NCBI GenBank assembly: GCA_964020155.1
Contig: OZ026559.1
Coordinates: forward strand, 4,203,174 to 4,267,173
Direction: 5' to 3'
Source of the DNA: Chondrilla cf. caribensis
Lineage: Eukaryota; Porifera; Demospongiae; Chondrillida; Chondrillidae
Length of the DNA: 64,000 nt
The stretch's first letter is position 1; the number at the start of each line of letters is the position of its first letter. A model generated the notes under the pieces. That model was not told the origin of the DNA, did not search any database, and saw only the letters and a program-made list of their open reading frames with translations. Both the position numbers and the translations under genes were made by a program. Below, piece by piece: positions 57,338-64,000 of this stretch.

Positions 57338-58576
57338 TTGTCAGATAATTGCCCCCCCCCCGTACTTGGATTCGATGTGTTCCTGGTGATAACTGTGGTG
57401 TTAATAGTATTGAAGCTTGTATACAAACGAGTACTTGCAGCTGATACTAGGATTGTCAATGTTTTCAATACTAAAACTGTACAGGAGGAAGATTCAATTC
57501 ATCCAAATCCATCCAGTTCTGCTCCTGGCAATATAACCCTTCCCAAAAATGAAGCAAAGGAACAGCAACTTAATCCTATGTCAGATCGGAAATTCTTTAG
57601 GAATGCATCAGCTATTTTCAATACGAGCTGTCAGTTTACATTATTGAATGTTTATGTTTATTTCAACAAGGAGCGCTGCTGTGAATATGGAAGAGACAAG
57701 TCTCTAGAAGAACTTTGTGGACAAGTGAGCGAAACCACTCTAGGTAACAAAACACCTCTAGGTGATCTGTGCACCTGTGTTGATTTCATGGCCTGTAAAA
57801 TGGTAATTGTGACAGGAATATCATCAAATCACTATTCTGAAGTACAAGACGGAATAGCTTCTGCTCAGATCTTTCACCCGAATACAACGATAATTGTTCT
57901 CAACCTTGGTCTGGAAGATGAAGAGGTGAGACAACTTACTAGTTTACGCAATGTAAAAGTGGTTAGGTTTCTTTTTGAAGAGTATCCTCCTCATGTGAGA
58001 ACTTTGAAGAATTTTGCTTGGAAGGTATTGACAGTCTACTTTGCATTACAAAAATACGAGATTGTTTTCTGGATGGATGCAAGTGTCCGAATCAGAGCAC
58101 CATTGACCCAAAGATTACTCCATGACCTACAAGTTTTCCCTTTCAGAGCTGAAGTGTTAAAATATTTTTACGATGCTGTGTACACTTATAACAGTACCTA
58201 CAAAAGGTTTGGAGTTACTTGTCGTGAGATGAGCAGAAAGTCCCAAGTCCAAGGAGGTTTTCACCTTTCTCGTAACAGCTCTTTCTTGCATAAGTATCTC
58301 TATGATGAGTATGTACAGTGTGTCCTTGACAAAGATTGCATCCATCCTCCAAACTCCACAGTTCATTGCCCAAAGAAAATGTCATTTCCACCAGAGGGAG
58401 GTCCATATCCGGAAGAGATACCAAATGCCGGCTGTTTCAGATATGACCAAAGCATATTAACCATTCTTGTATACAGAAATTTCAACATAACAGAGGATGC
58501 TCCTTGCATAGCAAGTCTTAATCACACTCTGCTTGTATACAAGTTTCCAACACAATGCTTTACCATCCAGCACTGA
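57338..58576 (+). CDS. Type II membrane glycosyltransferase-like protein
   Basis: 412 codons to a TGA. Residues about 11-30 form a hydrophobic anchor (FDVFLVITVVLIVLKLVY), followed by a luminal stem with Asn-glycosylation sites (NIT, NAS, NTS). From about 150 the protein looks like a GT-A fold: MVIVTGISSNHYSEVQDGI, TTIIVLNLGL, YPPHVRTLKNFAWKV, then FWMDASVRI, where the Asp may serve as the metal/nucleotide-sugar motif. Later come VQGGFHLSRNSS and CFRYDQSILTILVYRNF. This pattern resembles DUF1647-type and related predicted glycosyltransferases of invertebrates; the sugar and acceptor are unknown. The frame has no ATG before the anchor. The nearby ATG at 57312 (MATLSDIQHC) is out of frame by one base because of a run of ten C at 57352-57361, so the true start probably lies there and the run is miscounted or mutated. 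No intron is seen. Confidence 0.7.
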   Translation: MSDNCPPPVLGFDVFLVITVVLIVLKLVYKRVLAADTRIVNVFNTKTVQEEDSIHPNPSSSAPGNITLPKNEAKEQQLNPMSDRKFFRNASAIFNTSCQFTLLNVYVYFNKERCCEYGRDKSLEELCGQVSETTLGNKTPLGDLCTCVDFMACKMVIVTGISSNHYSEVQDGIASAQIFHPNTTIIVLNLGLEDEEVRQLTSLRNVKVVRFLFEEYPPHVRTLKNFAWKVLTVYFALQKYEIVFWMDASVRIRAPLTQRLLHDLQVFPFRAEVLKYFYDAVYTYNSTYKRFGVTCREMSRKSQVQGGFHLSRNSSFLHKYLYDEYVQCVLDKDCIHPPNSTVHCPKKMSFPPEGGPYPEEIPNAGCFRYDQSILTILVYRNFNITEDAPCIASLNHTLLVYKFPTQCFTIQH

Positions 58577-59079
58577 CTGAATTATAGAACATTGAATTTA
58601 CTGAGTTTGTCCTTCTTTTAGGCTGGTAACCACCCTTAGCCTAATTAGTATCTAAATTGAATAGCATCAATTGATATGCAATTGACGCATTGCTACTTTA
58701 AATTAGACAGGTACATTATTGTACAGCAATGAAGTCTTTCCGTATTCATGTATACTTCAACTGAGTCAATTTAGTGAACCATTAGTATTAGATATATGAG
58801 AGAATGGAATGATATGCCCCAAACGATTGATCTATATTTTATAGTATGTGCATGAATGTACTGTGGATGTCGTATATATAATTATGTAATATATATATAT
58901 ATATGGTGAGTGTATTGTATCTGTTTGTGTTTGTTGTGTGTGTATATATGTGTGTGATAGTGTGTGTATAATTAGATGTATCCTCGCTCAAATTCTAGCC
59001 TAATTTCTAATTCGCAGTGTTTTGAAATCAACCATCATTTTTCCACTTATTATAAATTAATAAGTGGAATTGTATATCG
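58577..59079. other. Intergenic region
   Basis: 3' flank of the glycosyltransferase-like gene, with short TA and GT tracts (about 58890-58970). No gene is recognised. Confidence 0.45.
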
Positions 59080-59299
59080 GTGATGACTACTACTGTGAAT
59101 CATTCTCATCCAAGTGATAAGTGGTACATGGACAATCCCCTTTGGAATGGACACCTCCTCCCGTTGCTATGACAACAGACATCAGCCGTGGTTCTGGCAA
59201 ATCTAACCTGAAATGGCTGATTCCGATATCGAGGCTCTCTGGCTGCGTCCAAATGCCCACAATGTTGCTATTGATCAACTTGAACTATATGTCTACTAA
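59080..59299 (+). pseudogene. A8: fragment of an A gene (end of C-terminal domain)
   Basis: A2/A4-type sequence: GDDYYCES, then KWYMDNPLWN with a deletion removing the GCHSSS part, then shifted remnants of CCDNR and QPWFWQI followed by a TAA, then TEMADSDIEALWLRP and LELYVY. Upstream domains are missing. Confidence 0.8.
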
Positions 59300-59507
59300 C
59301 ACTATCACACTTAGTCTATAATAGCAATGACAGTAACTAGTGTTCAGTTGTCAACTTTGAAGTACACATTTCTACAGCAAATATACATTACAATGTATTT
59401 GTTACGAACAGCAGATAAATTGATCTGCATGTAATGATTATTAATGAGCACACAATTGTAAAACAGGACTAAAAATTATGATTATGTAGATTATATATTT
59501 TGCTTAA

Positions 59508-59654
<147 letters not shown>

Positions 59655-59689
59655 CTGAAACATAATAGTCATGCACATGCTCAGTATAA

Positions 59690-60550
59690 TTGTCATGTGG
59701 CACTGCATATACATTCATAAGTCTACACTATACATGGCTATTGGGAGCATTTGAATGGGGAAGAAATGGTGTATTCATAGAAATGGCACTGTTGCAGATA
59801 ATTATAAATAACAACTTATAATTATTTTGGTTCTAATTTGGCTCAACGTTTCGACACATGTTATTGTTATGATGGAGATACATTGCATTCTAGAACTGTT
59901 CATTTTAAGTACAAGCAACATAGTAATGTATACGATATTACCAGTAGAAGGCTGATGACGTAATAAGCAATGAGCACCATGTGACGTTGATCACGTGCAA
60001 TAACACGTGTTCGATATTTGGCGGAGATCGGACTAGCGTGAGTGCATTTTGCTTGAGCGTAATTGGAAACTTTTTCAATCGTGAGAATTGATCAGGAAGG
60101 AATTGAGTATGAAGGGTTCTTCTTATTCCCTATGAACAGATGATGTCCCTTTCCTGGAGCTCCGTGTGGAGTAGGAGAATGAAGTGATGGCAGAAGGATC
60201 GAACTCCAGATGTGGTCCGAAAGACAGTTCGACGAATTTTTGCTTGTGTCTATTACCTATATTTTGTACATAACCGTGATTGAAATATCAAGGAACGGAT
60301 GCATTTTAACTGTATATTTGAGCGACATTTTCAATAGAGTGGTTCACTTATGTTGTTCTGTGTACAATTATACATTATTTACACTGTTGTCATTGTCGTT
60401 GTTGTTGTTGTTGCTCCTAGACTATCATAATTCTATACTGCCCTCTAGTACAGTGTGAGGTGATACAGACCTTAAGGTTCCCCTACATATTGATATGCCC
60501 CCTACAGTGTATCCATGTGTACCCTCTAGTGGTAGGGAGTCCTTAGTTTG
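59690..60550. repeat. E-box/CRE module, copy 6
   Basis: Contains GGCTGATGACGTAATAAGCA, GTGACGTTGATCACGTGCAA, TAACACGTGTTCG, GAACTCCAGATGTGGTCCGA and GATACAGACCTTAAGGTTCC. It is nearly identical to the copies at 7060-7925 and 43820-44640. Confidence 0.65.
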
Positions 60551-62100
60551 GTGTATGATTTTACTAGTTACTTGAATTTGTGAATGTGAGTAATATAAAT
60601 GATGAAGTGTAAATATTATAGGTGGACAGAGCTGTGTTGTGTACATATACCTGTCTTTCAGGAGAAAGATTTAATTGTTGTAATTCATCACAGTATCATG
60701 TAGAAGACATGCATGGATGTGTCTGTGTGGTGGAGGTGGATTATGTAAGGTGGTGCAGGGTATATTTGAGTCGGACATTGACTATTGTTTATATTAGTAA
60801 ACTGTACCTTGAAGCCTGTCTGGTTGCCTATTGCCACATTAGGTTGTGGTTTGTTAAGATAAGGAATGTCTCATCTGACTGCTGACATGTACCTGGAAGA
60901 CCATCCCTCATTTGGTGTATATATTTGTTTGCATATATACATAATACCTAATTAAAGCAGTGTGCATGTAATAACTTGCTAATTATTACCTACCTTAGGT
61001 ATTTGAGGAGTGTAACAGCAGACAACCCTCACAATACATACATTATATGCATATGTAGTATGTGTGGGATGTTTACTGGTAATTAGTATCCCCAGCCAGC
61101 TGTGTATTGTAATAAATACATGGATATACGTTTGAGTACATGTAACAAGGTGTATTGTGTACTTGTGTACGTACATACCTGTGTGGGCTGCATACTGCCA
61201 GTGGCACCACAAGTTTGAGACAGTTTCATGGCTAATGTATTCAACTATCCAGACTGAGGTGGATGGTGTGCCTATGTACCTGAGTGGGTTTGTACTGATA
61301 CAGGCCAAGGTGGTCACAATCCTGAAACAGTTGCCTGCCTACAACCATCTCTGTTTATTGTAATCTGTTTTAGATGTTGATATATTTCAACCTACCCATC
61401 TTCAAAATATGTCTCAATAAATTGTATATAATACACTGTGTACACACGTACACATATTATGTACACTCAACTCAGTCTGCATACATTGACGATTTAATAT
61501 TACTATAATATTTGACATATTCGCTGCTCTGATAGTGGAGACAAAGACTTTATATTGTGTTAAATTTAGATTAGTTATGTACTCTATTGACAAGTATATA
61601 ATGTGTATATAGTAGGTCCATTGCTCTGCATGATAATGGCGTGTGTATAAAGCCATTTTCAATTGATAATGTATTCAAATCATGAAGTTTATGAATTAAT
61701 ACTATGAATAATTATGTGAAATCACAATAATAGTTGAATTACTCAAAGTGAAGCTTACTATACTACAAATTCATGCATGTGTCATGAGTTTTGCATGTTC
61801 CATACTGTTGCACAATGTATTATTATGATGTCCTATACAGGTAGGTGCATTGTGTGTTAGATTCAAAACTGTTGCATTCCAATGTCCACCTCAATGCACA
61901 AAGTCTCAAACAAGAAATAACTACCACCTTTACAATGCACCAGGTGTGACGTTTGGTGAGTGACCTAAATGTGATCGCCATGGGTCACCTAATCAGCTCA
62001 TGATCCTCCTACACTCTGCCCTCCATATATAATTGCATGTAAACCATTACGTAGTCAGTAATTCCGTTCATGGTCAATTTATCGTACTTACACAATTGTG
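60551..62100. other. Duplicate of the A6 upstream region
   Basis: Paralogous to 44641-46148 with small indels. It leads up to the truncated A9. No gene is recognised. Confidence 0.5.
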
Positions 62101-62180
62101 ATGGAGCAGAAAAGTGTTTTGATCATCTCTTGTAATTGCACTTGGAAGTATAATGGAGGTTGCCTGCCAATGGGACCACC
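62101..62180 (+). pseudogene. A9: 5' stub of an A6-type gene
   Basis: Begins ATGGAGCAGAAAAGTGTTTT like A6 and runs through the signal peptide codons to TGCCTGCCAATGGGACCACC (the RLPMGPL segment), with internal deletions that break the frame. A-type sequence then stops and the zinc-finger relic begins. It marks the joint between two duplicated blocks. Confidence 0.8.
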
Positions 62181-62390
62181 ACATGATCAGTAAAACTTGC
62201 ATATGCTGCACTGAAGTGGTCTTGTCAGAGCTTACAGTAGGTGAATGATGGTCCACAAGTACTAGCTGTGATTCCAGGTGGAAGCGTCCACGTAAACAAG
62301 AAATCAGGCTGGTTTTCATTTGACTGACTGAAAGGACTTCCATGTGTCCACCTTGCCCCATGGTTGCACCATAGATACTCCATACTATGC
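62181..62390 (-). pseudogene. One-zinc-finger relic, truncated copy
   Basis: Minus-strand MEYLWCNHGARWTHGSPFSQ, then TWTLPPGITASTCGPSF and TYCKLCQDHFSAA, after which the finger is cut off at the A9 joint. It corresponds to 39752-40039. Confidence 0.6.
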
Positions 62391-62589
62391 AACCCGAGGA
62401 TGATTTTTCATAGCATGAAAAACTAAATTCTGTTCATAGCATGAATGAATTATCCAGTGCACGAGAGCATATTCTGTGCAAGTCGTTCCTTTAGTGTGCA
62501 ACGGAGAGAAATCCTGATTTCTGTACAATTACGATTAATTATGGATGGTTGGCAGCACTGTGTTTGGTGTGCAACTAATATCATTCACA

Positions 62590-62960
62590 TTGTTTGCCTA
62601 TTTTGTCCAAATTCATGCCGTATTCTTTCATTTTCAATGATATAATATGATACGTATAATATTATAGATAGCTGTGTAGTCCACATGTACAAATCTATGT
62701 TGTGATAAGTGTAGTTTATTACCGGGTATGTCCTCCATGGATAGGTACCAAGTGAGCACTCTTCAGGAAGTGGGCCTTTGTAGTTGGTGAAGTAGGCTAT
62801 GATGACACTAGATGGTTTAGCCCGATTGGTGGGGCAGGGTGGAAGCCATTGAGGAGTTTGCATGATAGTTGTCGGTATGTAAGCTTTAATGGACTTTGGC
62901 ATGCACACTTCCAAGAGATCATCATAGCAATCTTCGAACTACTTCAGTTTCTAGTTCTCA
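62590..62960 (-). pseudogene. Relic of B-family exon 1, diverged subtype (B7 block)
   Basis: SIKAYIPTTIMQTPQWLPPC, then INRAKPSS-like (TNRAKPSS), FTNYKGPLPEECS and YPWRTYPVINYTYHN. The Asn-glycosylation site seen in other copies is lost (NYK). No signal peptide or linked TM exon. Confidence 0.7.
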
Positions 62961-63273
62961 TTCCAAATTTGGTGATTGATGTAAGGGGGAGGGGGTGACG
63001 GAGATCTGTTTTGACCATTTGGGGGTCAGCACCATACATCTCTGTAATCATCTACACATAAATGTTATCAAACATTTATATGATACCATTTGAATCATAA
63101 AGTATAGAATTGCAAGTGCTATGCCTACATACAAAAGGAGTATGTCAATATTAATTGTAATGTGATTATGCATAGTGTTGTGTGTAGAACATTATTGAAA
63201 TGATAACTATATAAAATGAATAGCGAGAGCATAGCATACTGCTGCACATATTTATTGATATCAAATGTGCTAT

Positions 63274-64000
63274 CTACTGAAAGTTTTGTCGTTGAAAAAT
63301 TTGCCTCATCTCCAACTTCTCTTTGTGATACAGCACCTGTATTATCCATGATACTATGGGTAGGGCAGTGTAGCGTAGTACAAAGTAGAGAGATTTGGTG
63401 AAGCTCTGAGTCTCTTCTCCATATTTACTCAAATGTAGTATAAGTGTAATACTGAATGTTATTGATCCAAATCCAAAGACAAGTACTGCTATGAACATGA
63501 GTAGCAGTATCTGTCGAAATGCTTGTTTTGGTGTGATTCTGTATTCCTCTTCTTTGATGAATATTTGATCAATTGTGAAAGGAATGGATGTTATGACGAT
63601 GCATACAAACATTGCACACCACACTGTGAGGATGGTAAATCCGTACAAGTGTGGATTAACACTCACTAACAGGAGTTGAAATGGAAGATGTAGTAATAGA
63701 CCAATTACACTCATGTAGATCCCCCAGAGAGATATTGTTGTAATGATTCTGTGTTGTTTTCTTCCACAGCATTTTGTAAATATGCTCCATGTTCTGGGAA
63801 TGGGAAATGTAATGTACTTGGTGTGAATGTAGGAGAGCATTAGGGAGCTGATTAGCATAAACCCCAAAGCAAAGTTTGATGTTGTACAATTTGAGATTAT
63901 ATCAGTATTTGTATATGGATAACATGTTGTTGTGAGTAATTTGAGTATCATGTAGATGTTGAAGATATGAGCAAGACTTGCTACAGCCCAGAAGATTGGC
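63274..64000 (-). CDS. B7: seven-transmembrane receptor-like gene, exon 2 only, runs off the window
   Basis: The minus-strand frame is open from the right edge (PIFWAVASLAHIFNIYMILK) to the stop at 63274. It contains TM2 through TM7, inner loops KCCGRKQHR and KEEEYRITPKQ, and the tail MRQIFQRQNFQ. TM1, the intron and exon 1 lie beyond the window. No stop or frameshift is seen in the visible part. The 3' side matches the B3 and B6 blocks. Confidence 0.8.
   Translation of the reverse strand, partial: PIFWAVASLAHIFNIYMILKLLTTTCYPYTNTDIISNCTTSNFALGFMLISSLMLSYIHTKYITFPIPRTWSIFTKCCGRKQHRIITTISLWGIYMSVIGLLLHLPFQLLLVSVNPHLYGFTILTVWCAMFVCIVITSIPFTIDQIFIKEEEYRITPKQAFRQILLLMFIAVLVFGFGSITFSITLILHLSKYGEETQSFTKSLYFVLRYTALPIVSWIIQVLYHKEKLEMRQIFQRQNFQ

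Overview
This is an animal nuclear DNA window and most likely comes from a sponge (Porifera, probably a demosponge). The genes are eukaryotic: two-exon genes with GT..AG introns, secreted collagen-type proteins, tRNA-derived SINE-like repeats, hAT-like elements, a non-LTR retrotransposon and long GT/CT/AT microsatellites. The C-terminal domain of the collagen-type proteins resembles uncharacterised predicted proteins I recall from sponges and cnidarians. The species assignment is inference.

The window is dominated by two interleaved multigene families. Family A (plus strand, single exon, about 455-465 aa) encodes signal peptide + Pro/Ser segment + short Gly-X-Y collagen + conserved helical segment + Ser/Thr/Pro linker + a Cys-rich C-terminal domain that begins like a fibrinogen-related domain. 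Family B (minus strand, two exons, about 495-498 aa) encodes a secreted-type N-terminal ectodomain (exon 1, 166 aa) joined at a phase-0 intron to a seven-transmembrane exon. Order along the window: A1 (5'-truncated by the window edge), B1 (one stop), B2 (broken), A2 (intact), A2' fragment, B fragment, A3 (one in-frame TAA), B3 (intact), B4 (interrupted by a TA-flanked DNA element, plus frameshifts), B5 (intact), A4 (intact), B fragment, A5 (pseudogene), B6 (intact), A6 (one frameshift), A6' fragment, A7 (intact), an R2-like retrotransposon, a glycosyltransferase-like gene, A8 and A9 fragments, and B7 (running off the right edge).

The locus is built from segmental duplications. About 14.9-23.0 kb is paralogous to 35.0-42.6 kb. 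The B4 and B5 blocks form a tandem pair with a spacing of about 4 kb. About 43.7-46.2 kb is paralogous to 59.7-62.2 kb and in part to 6.8-8.0 kb. A recurring non-coding module with paired CACGTG E-boxes and CRE-like TGACG motifs appears at least seven times. Relics of B exon 1, a one-zinc-finger reading frame and fragments of A genes mark the joints.

Functional reading (inference): family A has the architecture of defence collagens or ficolin-like secreted recognition proteins, and family B has GPCR-like topology with its own ectodomain. Their co-amplification with frequent gene death is typical of rapidly evolving recognition loci. Whether A and B products interact cannot be decided from this sequence. 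The unrelated neighbours are a type II membrane GT-A-like protein at 57.3-58.6 kb and the R2-like element at 52.5-56.5 kb, which sits inside a (CT)n microsatellite.
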